Source: Haliea sp. E1-2-M8
GTDB taxonomy: Bacteria > Pseudomonadota > Gammaproteobacteria > Pseudomonadales > Halieaceae
Assembly: GCF_030649675.1 (NCBI RefSeq)
Contig: NZ_JAUTDR010000018.1
Coordinates: forward strand, 791 to 64,790
Length of the DNA: 64,000 nucleotides
Direction of reading: 5' to 3'
The position numbers and the translations under genes were made by a program. Shown here in pieces: positions 16,065-24,527 of the stretch (the stretch's first letter is position 1; the number at the start of each line of letters is the position of its first letter). The notes below the pieces were generated by a model. That model made no database searches and was not told the DNA's origin. It was given only the letters and a program-made list of their open reading frames with translations.

Positions 16065-17315
16065 TCAGTTCCCCCGCTTGAGGATGAGTGTAGACGCTTC
16101 ATCGGCGGTAAAGCCGGCGTAGGCCGCCACGCGTGCGGAGTCGACCTGGTTTACCGCGTCCCCGCGCAATTGCTTGACCAGTTCCACGACGTGGGAGATC
16201 CCGAGCAGATAGCTGTGGGAGAGCAGGCCGCCGTGGGTATTGCAGGGAATGCCGCCCAGCCGTCGGTGCCGCTGGTAGTAGAGGCGATCCTCCTGAATGA
16301 ATTCGCCGCCTTCGCCTTCGCGGCAGAAGCCCAGACCCTCGATTTGCATCAGCGCGGTGCTGGAAAAGCAATCGTACACCGCAATCACATCGATCTCCGC
16401 TGGCGCGGTATCGGCCATGGCGTAGGCCCAGGGTGCCGCAAAAGGCTGTGGCGTAGCGGTAATGACCCGCTGCTGACTGATGTAGGGCGCGCCGTGAACC
16501 CGGCCGTGGCCGACGCCTTCGACCGCGATCGGGGCGTGGGGCATATCGCGGGCCTCTTCGGCCGGGCTCATGACCCAGGCCGCGGCGCCATCGGAAATCA
16601 GGCAGCAATCTTCCATGCGCAACGGGTCGGCCAGTGGGGTGCGTGCCAGGTATTTTTCCAGGGTCAACTCGCGCTCGTACATGACTGCCGCCGGGTCCCG
16701 GTTGGCATGGCGGCGAAAAGTCATTGGCAGCGCAGCCAGCTGTTCAGCGGTGAGCCCGTAGTCGTGCATGTAGCGGCGGGCGAAAGTGGCAAAGTAGACC
16801 GGCTGCGGATACCAGCCGAAAGGCAGCTCGAAATGCGCTTTCATGATCTCACTGGCGTGCCAGTCCCCCGGGGTTCCGGTTCCCGCCGCGCGCCGGGTGG
16901 CCCAGTCCACGGCAAAGACGTTCACTATGTGTCGCGCCTGTTTCCTGCGCATCGCCAGGGCGGCGGTGTGGGCGCAGGTAGCCGCCCAGACCATCGCGCC
17001 ACCATCGGTACTGAACCACAGAGGCTGCGAGGTGCCGAAATGTTCATGGAAGTCTTCAGCTGTCAGCTGGTCGGCGACACCGGCCGCGACCATCAGGCCG
17101 TCTACCTGCTCCGGGCGCAGGCCGGCATCGGTGATGGCCGCGGCCACGGCCTCCAGCGCCATGGCTTTGGGGTGACGCCCGGAGGGGCCAGTAACGGCGG
17201 TTTCCCCGATGCCGGTAATGGCAACTTCGCCGCGAGTATCTTCCAGGGGCAGGCTCTGCCCCCAGTCGGGAACTGGCGCGCGTCGGGCCAGGGCTTCGAT
17301 TGACTGCTGTGGCAT
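16065..17315 (-). CDS. Thiolase-like protein of the SCP2/Ltp2 type
   Basis: A 416-residue non-classical thiolase. It has the thiolase-fold N-terminus (VAITGIGETAVTGPSGRHP), the central DCFSSTALMQIEGLGFC and the C-terminal NTHGGLLSHSYLLG loop typical of SCP2-type thiolases. I start at MPQQSIE (17315), 5 bp after the upstream stop, rather than 64 codons earlier inside that gene. It is immediately followed by a DUF35 gene, the arrangement of Ltp2-ChsH2-type retro-aldolases acting on steroid side chains. A classical thiolase or acyltransferase role cannot be excluded. Confidence 0.85.
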   Translation of the reverse strand: MPQQSIEALARRAPVPDWGQSLPLEDTRGEVAITGIGETAVTGPSGRHPKAMALEAVAAAITDAGLRPEQVDGLMVAAGVADQLTAEDFHEHFGTSQPLWFSTDGGAMVWAATCAHTAALAMRRKQARHIVNVFAVDWATRRAAGTGTPGDWHASEIMKAHFELPFGWYPQPVYFATFARRYMHDYGLTAEQLAALPMTFRRHANRDPAAVMYERELTLEKYLARTPLADPLRMEDCCLISDGAAAWVMSPAEEARDMPHAPIAVEGVGHGRVHGAPYISQQRVITATPQPFAAPWAYAMADTAPAEIDVIAVYDCFSSTALMQIEGLGFCREGEGGEFIQEDRLYYQRHRRLGGIPCNTHGGLLSHSYLLGISHVVELVKQLRGDAVNQVDSARVAAYAGFTADEASTLILKRGN

Positions 17316-17320
17316 TGAGT

Positions 17321-19297
17321 TCAGTCCCGTAGTCGATAGACCACCAGAGTGTCTCCGAGCAATTCCTGGAGTTTCTCCGGGCCTTTGGCGGCATAGGCGA
17401 GGGGGCCGTGGCCACCTGCGGCGATCGCAATATATTGTTTGCCGGTGCTGGACAGCCGGAAGCTCATTGGTGTCGCCTGTGCGGGTGCCGGCAGGGTGTC
17501 GGTCCACAGGGTTTCGCCGGTTGCAGCGTCGAAGGCGCGGAAGCGGCTGTCCAGGGTGGCGGCGATGAACACCAGGCCCGAGGCCGTCTGCAGGCTGCCG
17601 CCCGTGTTGGGCGTTCCCCAGTTAAAAAAGCGGCCCAGGCCCAGCGGGGCGAGCTCGGCAAGATTGCCCAGGGGAACCTCCCACAGTGTCTCGCCACTGT
17701 CCAGATCAATACCGGTGAGCACGCCCCATGGGGGCGCCGTGCAGGGGGTATTGTGGGGAGAGAGGAAGCCGGCGCGAACCGCCACCCAGGGTGTACCTTC
17801 CTGGGGCGCCGCGCCGACCAGATCGGCGCCTTCTGTATTCTCAACCTGATCCCGCGGCAGCAGCTGCACCGTGTACGGCACCCGCATTGAATTGACGACC
17901 ATGGTGTTGGTGAGTGGATTGACTGAAACCGAGCCCCAGTTGATGCCGCCACCAAGACCGGGCCACATCAGGGTCGGACGGTCCACCGCCGGGGGGGTGA
18001 AGATGCCTTGGTAGTTCAATTCCCGGAACTGTTCGAGACAGGCCTGCCGGTCGCCCGGATAGATACCCCAGATATCGTCCTCGGTCAGGGTCGGGGGGTG
18101 GACCGGCGTGGGCAGTGTGGGGAACGGCTGGGTTGCCGAGATGGTCTCGCCGGGTACCGGGGAAGCGGGTACCGGACGCTCTTCCACAGGGAACAGGGGC
18201 TCGCCGGTTACCCGGTTGAGCAGGAAAACATGCCCCATCTTGGTCGCGACGATGACGCCCGGGACGTTACCATGCTGGTCAAACAGCACCGGTTGAGCGG
18301 CGACGTCCCAGTCCCATACATCCCGGTGCACGGTCTGAAAGTTCCACAGGGGCTTGCCGTCGCGCGCGTCCAGGGCAACCACTGATGTGCCGTAGTGATC
18401 CATATTCCCGCGCTCCACACCGCGGTAGTGATCGGGCTGTGATCCCCCCGTCGGCAGGTAGACTATGCCCCGTTCCACGTCCGCGGAGAGATTGCCCCAG
18501 CTGTTGGGTGTCGAGCGGGTGAAGTCGGCACCTGCGCGGGCAGCTTCGGCGGTAACCGGCTGCATGTCGGGGGGCACTGGGTCGAAGGCCCACCGCAACT
18601 CACCGCTACGCACGTCAAAGGCCCGTACTACCCCGGGCGGAGCATCCAGGCGCTGTCCGTCCATGACAAAAGCTCCCGTGATTACCAGATCTTCTATCAC
18701 CAGCGGGGCGGAAGACACGTAGTACTCGGCCAGTCGTACATCGCCGAGGTTCCGGGTGAGGTCGACACTGCCATTCTCGCCGAAATCCAGGCAGGCCTCG
18801 CCTGTGCGTGCATCCAGTGCGATCAGGCGGGCATCCAGGGTTCCACTGAGGATGCGCTGGCTGCAATGCTCGGCCTCATTCTTTGCCTGCCAGTGGGCGA
18901 CGCCACGACAAGTCGGGGTGTAAACGCCGGCAAGGGCCACTTGCGGGTCGTGTACCCAGAGCTCTTGCCCGGTTTCCGGGTCCAGGGCGATAACCCGATT
19001 GAGCGGTGTGCACAGGAACATGGTGTCGTTGACCACCAGGGGTGTGGCCTGAAAGGCTGTGGCGCCATGGGATTCCGTTCCGGGGGAAACGTCTCCTGTA
19101 CGATAGGTCCAGGCGACTTCAAGGCGATTGACGTTTTCCGAAGTGATCTGGTTTAGCGGGGTAAAGCGCTGCGATGCCGCGCCGCCGCCAATCGTGGGCC
19201 AATTCGCTACCGGGCCCGCGTGGTCGATCTCGTCACCGCCGCACGCCACCAGGGCAAGCACCGCGAAGCTCGCGACAGGGATAAAAAATCTGTTCAT
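17321..19297 (-). CDS. PQQ-dependent dehydrogenase, predicted lipoprotein
   Basis: A 658-residue eight-bladed quinoprotein of the membrane glucose/alcohol dehydrogenase type. The start MNRFFIPVASF leads into a lipobox (LALVAC, Cys about 19), so it should be a lipid-anchored periplasmic protein. Repeated tryptophan-docking blades are visible (LEVAWTYRTGDV, ALDARDGKPLWNFQ, GGINWGSVSVNP). No CxxCH haem motif is present, so electrons must pass to another carrier. It shares a transcript with the thiolase-like and DUF35 genes, which suggests that it oxidises an alcohol of the imported substrate before further degradation. Confidence 0.87.
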   Translation of the reverse strand: MNRFFIPVASFAVLALVACGGDEIDHAGPVANWPTIGGGAASQRFTPLNQITSENVNRLEVAWTYRTGDVSPGTESHGATAFQATPLVVNDTMFLCTPLNRVIALDPETGQELWVHDPQVALAGVYTPTCRGVAHWQAKNEAEHCSQRILSGTLDARLIALDARTGEACLDFGENGSVDLTRNLGDVRLAEYYVSSAPLVIEDLVITGAFVMDGQRLDAPPGVVRAFDVRSGELRWAFDPVPPDMQPVTAEAARAGADFTRSTPNSWGNLSADVERGIVYLPTGGSQPDHYRGVERGNMDHYGTSVVALDARDGKPLWNFQTVHRDVWDWDVAAQPVLFDQHGNVPGVIVATKMGHVFLLNRVTGEPLFPVEERPVPASPVPGETISATQPFPTLPTPVHPPTLTEDDIWGIYPGDRQACLEQFRELNYQGIFTPPAVDRPTLMWPGLGGGINWGSVSVNPLTNTMVVNSMRVPYTVQLLPRDQVENTEGADLVGAAPQEGTPWVAVRAGFLSPHNTPCTAPPWGVLTGIDLDSGETLWEVPLGNLAELAPLGLGRFFNWGTPNTGGSLQTASGLVFIAATLDSRFRAFDAATGETLWTDTLPAPAQATPMSFRLSSTGKQYIAIAAGGHGPLAYAAKGPEKLQELLGDTLVVYRLRD

Positions 19298-19380
19298 GTT
19301 TTCCGCCCAAACCATATGTAGGAAAATGTTTTATATGGTAGCATGTAAATTCCTGAAAGACAGCGAAATGAGGATTTGAC

Positions 19381-20586
19381 GTGACCTATCAGCCCAGGCG
19401 TCTGCGTTTTGGAGCATTCCTTGCTCCCTTCCACAACGATAGAACCAGTCCCACTTTTGCCCTCGAGCGTGACCTGGATCTGATCCAGTGGCTCGACAAG
19501 ATGGACTACGATGAGGCCTGGATCGGTGAGCATCACTCCGGTGCTTATGAGTGCATTGCGTCGCCCGAGGTGTTCATCGCCGCTGCGGCGGAGCGCACCC
19601 GCAACATTCGCTTCGCAACCGGCGTCAGTTCGCTCAGCTACCATCAGCCGCTTGTTCTCGCAGACAGAATCGCGCAGCTGGACCACCAAACCCGGGGTCG
19701 CCTGATCTTCGGTGTCGGGCCTGGGCAGTTGATTGCAGACGCCTACATGATGGGCGTGGATCCGCAGCGTCTTCGCGAGCGCATGGGCGAATCCCTTGAT
19801 GTGCTGATCAAGCTCTTGCAGGGCGAGATCGTGACAGCCGAGACCGACTGGTTCACCTTGCGCGAGGCCCGCATGCACATACTACCGTACCAGGCAAATC
19901 TCGAGATCAGCGTCGCATCGGCGATATCGCCTGCGGGCGCCCGCCTCGCCGGGCAGTACGGTGCCTCCATGTTGTCGGTCGCTGCATCCAGCCCGCAGGG
20001 CTTCAAGGCCCTGGCCGACAGCTGGGCGATCTGCGAAGACAAGGCGGCAGAGTATGGGCAGACCGTTACCCGTGACAGCTGGAGGGTGGTAGCGCCATTC
20101 CACATCGCGGAGACGCGCGAGCAAGCTCGCCGTGACCTTGAATACGGTTTGCTGGACATGTTCAACTATTTCCACAAGTTCGGCGGCGAACTCTTCCCTC
20201 AGGTCAAGGATCTGGATGAGGCGATTGAAGTCTGGTGCACCGGTGGCCTTGGGGCGTTCGGAGTAGGCCTGGTAGGCACGCCAGACGATCTGATAGAACA
20301 TATTCAAAACTTGCAGGACCAGTCAGGTGGTTTCGGTGCGTTCCTGTCACTCGCCCACAATGCGGCGAGCTACGAGGCAACGAAAAAATCCTACGAGCTG
20401 TTGGCGCGCTATGTGATGCCACACTTTCAGCACTGCAACGACAATCGTACGCCTTCGTTGGAATGGGCGGCCTCTAATGCAGATCGTTTTATGGCCGAGT
20501 ACATGGGCGGAATCAAGAAGGCGATCGACAGTCACGAAGCAGAGCAGCGCAATAAAGCCAGGGCGACTGGAGGGAAGGCATCATGA
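19381..20586 (+). CDS. Luciferase-like flavin monooxygenase 1 (limonene-monooxygenase-like)
   Basis: A 401-residue TIM-barrel flavin monooxygenase. The early WIGEHHSGAYECIASPEVF (about 46-64) and the RGRLIFGVGPG segment are typical of the branch that contains LimB-type limonene monooxygenase. It should insert oxygen into an alkene or ketone using reduced flavin from a partner reductase. The start is GTG at 19381, preceded by GAGGAT. The stop overlaps the next start by 4 bp. It is divergent from the PQQ dehydrogenase, with an 83-bp AT-rich promoter gap. Confidence 0.87.
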   Translation: MTYQPRRLRFGAFLAPFHNDRTSPTFALERDLDLIQWLDKMDYDEAWIGEHHSGAYECIASPEVFIAAAAERTRNIRFATGVSSLSYHQPLVLADRIAQLDHQTRGRLIFGVGPGQLIADAYMMGVDPQRLRERMGESLDVLIKLLQGEIVTAETDWFTLREARMHILPYQANLEISVASAISPAGARLAGQYGASMLSVAASSPQGFKALADSWAICEDKAAEYGQTVTRDSWRVVAPFHIAETREQARRDLEYGLLDMFNYFHKFGGELFPQVKDLDEAIEVWCTGGLGAFGVGLVGTPDDLIEHIQNLQDQSGGFGAFLSLAHNAASYEATKKSYELLARYVMPHFQHCNDNRTPSLEWAASNADRFMAEYMGGIKKAIDSHEAEQRNKARATGGKAS

Positions 20587-20876
20587 TCCGGCACATCACA
20601 TTGATCGATTTCAAGGAAGACGCCACGCAGGAGCAAAAGGACGAGGCTCTGCAGGCTTTCCGGCAGCTGCCACAGCACATACCGGGTATCCTGGAATTTC
20701 AGGTGGGGCTGGACCTGGGGTTGCTTGAGGGCAATGCCGGCCTGGCGGTGCAGGCGACTTTTGCCAACAGGGAAGCCTTCATTACCTATTCCCGCCATGA
20801 AGCCCATGGTTCGGTGGTGTTCCCGGTCTGTGGTCCCATCATGGCGGGCTATAGCACGGCGCAGTTTGAAGGCTGA
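20583..20876 (+). CDS. Dabb-domain (stress-responsive A/B barrel) protein
   Basis: A 97-residue single-domain protein of the dimeric alpha-beta barrel (Dabb) type. MIRHITLIDFKEDATQEQKDEAL split across strand 1 and helix 1, then ILEFQVGLDLG and the mid HEAHGSVVFPV match the family. Relatives include olivetolic acid cyclase, plant stress proteins and small partners of catabolic enzymes. It overlaps the monooxygenase by 4 bp (ATGA), so it is co-translated with it. It could act as a partner or product-handling enzyme; no catalytic role can be read from the sequence. Confidence 0.8.
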   Translation: MIRHITLIDFKEDATQEQKDEALQAFRQLPQHIPGILEFQVGLDLGLLEGNAGLAVQATFANREAFITYSRHEAHGSVVFPVCGPIMAGYSTAQFEG

Positions 20877-20942
20877 AAATCCCAATAAACGTTTGCTGAC
20901 CGGACAGGGGTGCCCTTGGTGCCGGGTAATGGAGAATAACAG

Positions 20943-22619
20943 TTGAAGTGGGATTCGGAGCATGACGTCATTGTCGTCGGCAGCGGCGCCGGGGCACTGA
21001 CCGCGGCATGCCGCGCCAGAGATCTCGGTAACCAGGTACTGGTTGTCGAAAAGGCCTCCTTCTACGGCGGAACATCCGCAAGCTCCGGGGGCGGCTTGTG
21101 GGTGCCCAATAACCATCTAATGCTGGCGGCCGGTATTGAAGACAGCGAAGAGGATGCACTGGTTTATCTGCGCGAATTGACCGCAGGGGATGTCGCGCCA
21201 GAGGTCATCGAAGCCTACGTCCGTGAGGCGCCGGCAATGCTGCGCTACCTTGAGGCGCAGACGCATGTCGCCTTTGAGTCCATGATTCACTACGCCGACT
21301 ATTATCAGGAATTGGCTGGATCCAGGCCAGGTGGCCGTTCGATTGATCCGCTTCCATACCACGCCAGGGTTCTGGGCGCTTCTTTCCACACGCTGGGTAT
21401 GCCACATATCCAGACCCAGGTCATGGGCTTTATGGGCTACACCAACCAGGAAGGTGCGGTTCTTCTGAGCAAGGCGCCCGGCTGGTGGATAGTAGTCCTC
21501 AAGCTCGCGATGGAGTACTTCCTGGATATTCCTGGACGAATGAAAGGTCGTCGGTCCCGTCGGCTGGTAATGGGCAATGCGCTATTGGGTCGGCTGCGCC
21601 GTTCGATTGACGATCGCAGTGTGCCGGTCTGGCTCGACTCCCCGGTCACGGAGTTGATTCAGGAAGAAGGGCGGATGGTCGGCGTAGTGGTCGAGCACGA
21701 TGGCAAGAGAAAAAGACTGGGCGCGCGCAAGGGTGTAATCGTCGGTAGTGGTGGCTTCGAGCATTCCCGGAGCCTACGGGGAAAGTATCTGCCAGTACCG
21801 ACTCGTGCGGAATGGTCGGCCGCTTCGCCAACCAACACCGGAGATTTGTTGTCCGCAGCTACCGCAATTGGCGCGGCTACCCATCTGCTGGATGAGGCGT
21901 GGTGGGGGCCTACCATTCGCGTGGCAGGGGAGGACAGGGCGCGTATGTTGTTTACCGAGCGCTCGATGCCCGGCTGTATTCTGGTCAACCAACGCGGCTC
22001 GCGCTTCGTCAACGAGTCTGTCGCTTACACCACCGCGGTGCAGGCCATGTATTCCGGCGACAATTTACCCTGCTACGCGATATTCGACAGTCGCTATCGC
22101 AGAGAGTATCCGTTTGGGCCCTTGCTTCCAGGTGGCATGCATCTCGATTGGCTGCAGCCCAGCAAGATAAGCAAGGAGTTGTTGAGTTCCTCGAACTCCA
22201 TCGCCGGGCTTGCCGAACAGCTTGGTATAGCACAGGACCGCCTGGTCCAGACGGTGGAGTCCTTCAACGGCTTTGCCGCCACCGGTGTTGATGAGGATTA
22301 TCACCGCGGTGAAAACAGCTATGACCAGCTCTACGGCGATGTGCGCCTCGGCCCGAATACCTGCCTGGCTCCGTTGGCTGAGGCGCCTTTCTATGGCATC
22401 GAAGTCTACCCTGGAGACATCGGGACCAAGGGCGGCCTACTCACCAACGAGCATGCTCAGGTTCTGAATGATCAAGGCGAACCACTGCCCGGGCTCTATG
22501 CCATTGGCAACTGTGCAGCATCGCCTATGGGGCGTTATTACCCCGGTGCGGGCGCGACCCTGGGGCCGGCCATGACCTTTGGCTATATCGCTGCTGGCCA
22601 CGTAAGTGAGCGAGTGTAA
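20943..22619 (+). CDS. 3-Ketosteroid-delta1-dehydrogenase-like flavoprotein
   Basis: A 558-residue FAD enzyme. The FAD motif GSGAGA is at 13-18, the segment FYGGTSASSGGGLWVP follows, and the C-terminus holds GRYYPGAGATLGPAMTFGY. This last block corresponds to the KstD active-site loop with its conserved tyrosine and glycine. KstD enzymes introduce a C1-C2 double bond into 3-ketosteroids, the step before B-ring opening. The start is TTG at 20943, supported by GGAG eight bases upstream; no in-frame ATG fits the domain. It lies 66 bp after the Dabb gene in the same operon. Confidence 0.85.
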   Translation: MKWDSEHDVIVVGSGAGALTAACRARDLGNQVLVVEKASFYGGTSASSGGGLWVPNNHLMLAAGIEDSEEDALVYLRELTAGDVAPEVIEAYVREAPAMLRYLEAQTHVAFESMIHYADYYQELAGSRPGGRSIDPLPYHARVLGASFHTLGMPHIQTQVMGFMGYTNQEGAVLLSKAPGWWIVVLKLAMEYFLDIPGRMKGRRSRRLVMGNALLGRLRRSIDDRSVPVWLDSPVTELIQEEGRMVGVVVEHDGKRKRLGARKGVIVGSGGFEHSRSLRGKYLPVPTRAEWSAASPTNTGDLLSAATAIGAATHLLDEAWWGPTIRVAGEDRARMLFTERSMPGCILVNQRGSRFVNESVAYTTAVQAMYSGDNLPCYAIFDSRYRREYPFGPLLPGGMHLDWLQPSKISKELLSSSNSIAGLAEQLGIAQDRLVQTVESFNGFAATGVDEDYHRGENSYDQLYGDVRLGPNTCLAPLAEAPFYGIEVYPGDIGTKGGLLTNEHAQVLNDQGEPLPGLYAIGNCAASPMGRYYPGAGATLGPAMTFGYIAAGHVSERV

Positions 22620-22643
22620 TATTCGCTCTGCGGAAGTTTCTGT

Positions 22644-22862
22644 TCAGTCAACTTCTACCAATTGAATGGTCTGATTCGGGCAGTATCTGACCGCATCTTC
22701 CACCTTGCTGCGCAGGCCTGGGTCCGGATATTCGGCTTTTACCCGAACCTTCGGGTAGCCGGAATCCATATCGACCACCTCGAAAACTTCAGGGCATTCC
22801 TCGACACAGACCCCGTGTCCCTGGCAAAGCAGCAAATCCACTTCTACCTTGTATTTACTCAT
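22644..22862 (-). CDS. [3Fe-4S]-type ferredoxin, P450 redox partner
   Basis: A 72-residue ferredoxin with the short motif CQGHGVCVEECPEVF and a distal CP near the C-terminus, the spacing of single-cluster ferredoxins that serve bacterial P450s. It should pass electrons to the P450 encoded directly upstream. A start five codons earlier (22877) would overlap the P450 stop as ATGA; I prefer 22862, where GAGGGTGGG precedes ATG. In Mycobacterium tuberculosis a similar ferredoxin gene also lies beside CYP51 (general knowledge). Confidence 0.9.
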   Translation of the reverse strand: MSKYKVEVDLLLCQGHGVCVEECPEVFEVVDMDSGYPKVRVKAEYPDPGLRSKVEDAVRYCPNQTIQLVEVD

Positions 22863-22873
22863 CCCACCCACCC

Positions 22874-24226
22874 TCATGCTGCCTGGCGGTCGGCGCGGCG
22901 CCGGTAGCGCAATATGCAGGGGTCGGAGGGACGCAGGATCAGGGACGGCATGATTTCTGCATACTCACCGGGAGGCCCCGCCAGTTCGAACTCGTAGTGG
23001 TGCAGCAGTACCGAGAATATGACCTTGACCTGAAGGATGGCAAAAGCATTGCCGACACATTTGCGTTGGCCGCCACCAAACGGAATCAGGGCAAAGGGAT
23101 TGTCGGGTGCTGGCCGGTCTGGATCAAAGACCTCGGCATTTGGAAAGCTGCTTTCCAGCCGATGGGCTACATAGGGGCAGAGCATCACGTTCTTGCCCTT
23201 TTCAATGCTGTGCCCCTTGTACTCGAAATCCTCGACAACGCGGCGGGTGAGTGTGTTGAGCGGCGGATGTACGCGCAGAGCCTCGCGGATAAAGCCTTCC
23301 AGCCTGGACATTCGACGCAGTACTTTCAGGTCGAACTGCTGCCCGCCGTTCATGACCTCGTCAACCTCGCTGACGACAGCACTGGCGAGGTCGGGGTGCC
23401 GGGCCAGTTCGACCAGCGTCCAGGCGGCCGTATTGGCACTGGTATGGTGACCGGCAAACATGAACCAGACAATCATGCCGGCTATCTCACTGGTCGTCAG
23501 GTGACGGCCGTCGGGGTAGGTCGTATCCATGTACACCTGGAGCAGGTCCATGTGCACCTCGCCAGAGGCGCGGCGTTGCTCCACTCGTTCTGTGATCAGG
23601 TCCTCAAGCCGCGCGCGGGCCTGATCACGGGCCGCATAGGCATCTTTCTGTGCTCCGGGGTCCTGCAGGCCGCCCGCGTCGGCCGCAGCGCCCAGGGTGT
23701 GGTAAAGCTCGGCAAATTCGTCCGTCAAGGAATAGCGGAATTCGGACCCCAGCAGACAATGAGTCGAGGTCTTGATGGTCAGATCGGCAAAGCCTTCGTA
23801 AAAGTCGATCTCGCCGCTGTCGCCCCAGTCCGCTATCCAATCCTCGGTCTCCCTGGCAATAATGGGGGCGTAGTGGTTCATTTTCTCACTGGCGAGGCCT
23901 CTCGAGTGCATGCGCAGTTGCTGCCGTTCGATATCGAGGGGCGCGCCATACTGTACGCCTTTACCGAAGATGGGTACCATGAATTGATAGGCTTCGCGCG
24001 CGCTGACCTTGTCGTCATCGACGCGAAACACGGCCTCATGCGCCTCCGGTCCCACCATCAGGACCGTGTTCCGGCCGCCCATGTCAAACTCCGCCAGTTC
24101 GCCACACTCTTTGTAGGCGCGAAGCAGGAAGAAGGCGGGGTGAGCACAGAACTCCTCAAAATGCCCGCCCTCTTCGGGGGATTTTGCGCCGCTGACGAAC
24201 GGAATCGGCTTGCTGGACTGAGTCAT
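22874..24226 (-). CDS. CYP51-like cytochrome P450
   Basis: A 450-residue P450. The haem cysteine is Cys390 in FGGGQRKCVGNAFA and the ExxR motif is EALR (315-318). The helix-I motif is FMFAGHHTS (AGHHTS 258-263), which is diagnostic of CYP51-type sterol 14alpha-demethylases. The B'-helix segment YQFMVPIFGKGV (80-91) also follows the CYP51 signature. The N-terminal half reads like mycobacterial CYP51 along its length. It should hydroxylate a sterol or triterpenoid, classically removing the 14alpha-methyl group. It is co-transcribed with the ferredoxin gene and preceded by five 13-bp tandem repeats. Confidence 0.92.
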   Translation of the reverse strand: MTQSSKPIPFVSGAKSPEEGGHFEEFCAHPAFFLLRAYKECGELAEFDMGGRNTVLMVGPEAHEAVFRVDDDKVSAREAYQFMVPIFGKGVQYGAPLDIERQQLRMHSRGLASEKMNHYAPIIARETEDWIADWGDSGEIDFYEGFADLTIKTSTHCLLGSEFRYSLTDEFAELYHTLGAAADAGGLQDPGAQKDAYAARDQARARLEDLITERVEQRRASGEVHMDLLQVYMDTTYPDGRHLTTSEIAGMIVWFMFAGHHTSANTAAWTLVELARHPDLASAVVSEVDEVMNGGQQFDLKVLRRMSRLEGFIREALRVHPPLNTLTRRVVEDFEYKGHSIEKGKNVMLCPYVAHRLESSFPNAEVFDPDRPAPDNPFALIPFGGGQRKCVGNAFAILQVKVIFSVLLHHYEFELAGPPGEYAEIMPSLILRPSDPCILRYRRRADRQAA

Positions 24227-24527
24227 GTTGGCCTCTGTTTTAACAGGAGAGAGTACCACGCGAAAGTACCATGCGAGAGTAGCACGCCTGAGTACCTCGC
24301 GAGAGTAGACAAAACATTGCTATATAAATTTTTATCGAGTATAGGCCAAGCTCCCGGCTCACACAAGCAGGGGTAGATTCGGTTCGAGTTCCGGCGCCAG
24401 AGCATATGCTGCCGTAAAATGCGAGCTTCCAGGGCCATGGTTTGACTTGTAACATTTCGTAGAGTATGTTTTTTGCCGCGGCTATCCCGGATCATAACCC
24501 AGTCTCCTGCTGAAGAGGTCAACTCGT
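24227..24527. other. Divergent intergenic region, P450 / monooxygenase 2
   Basis: This 301-bp gap holds no gene that I can support. Next to the P450 start are five 13-bp tandem repeats (24250-24308), then an AT-rich segment (24315-24340) suited to a leftward promoter. Short frames in it lack a good start and homologous look. Confidence 0.6.
24250..24308. repeat. Five tandem 13-bp repeats before the P450 gene
   Basis: Units start at 24250, 24263, 24276, 24289 and 24302 (the last partial) with consensus AGAGTACCACGCG. Copies differ at one to three positions. The array begins 24 bp upstream of the P450 start codon. A period of 13 bp and the promoter-proximal location suggest a multi-site regulator target or a leader element, not a coding repeat. 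Confidence 0.85.

Noticed and set aside
16170-17303. Plus-strand open frame of 377 codons
   Set aside because: It is antisense to the thiolase-like gene, whose motifs are clear.
24250-24308. Tandem repeats as a CRISPR array
   Set aside because: Units are 13 bp, directly adjacent and degenerate, with no spacers and no cas genes.
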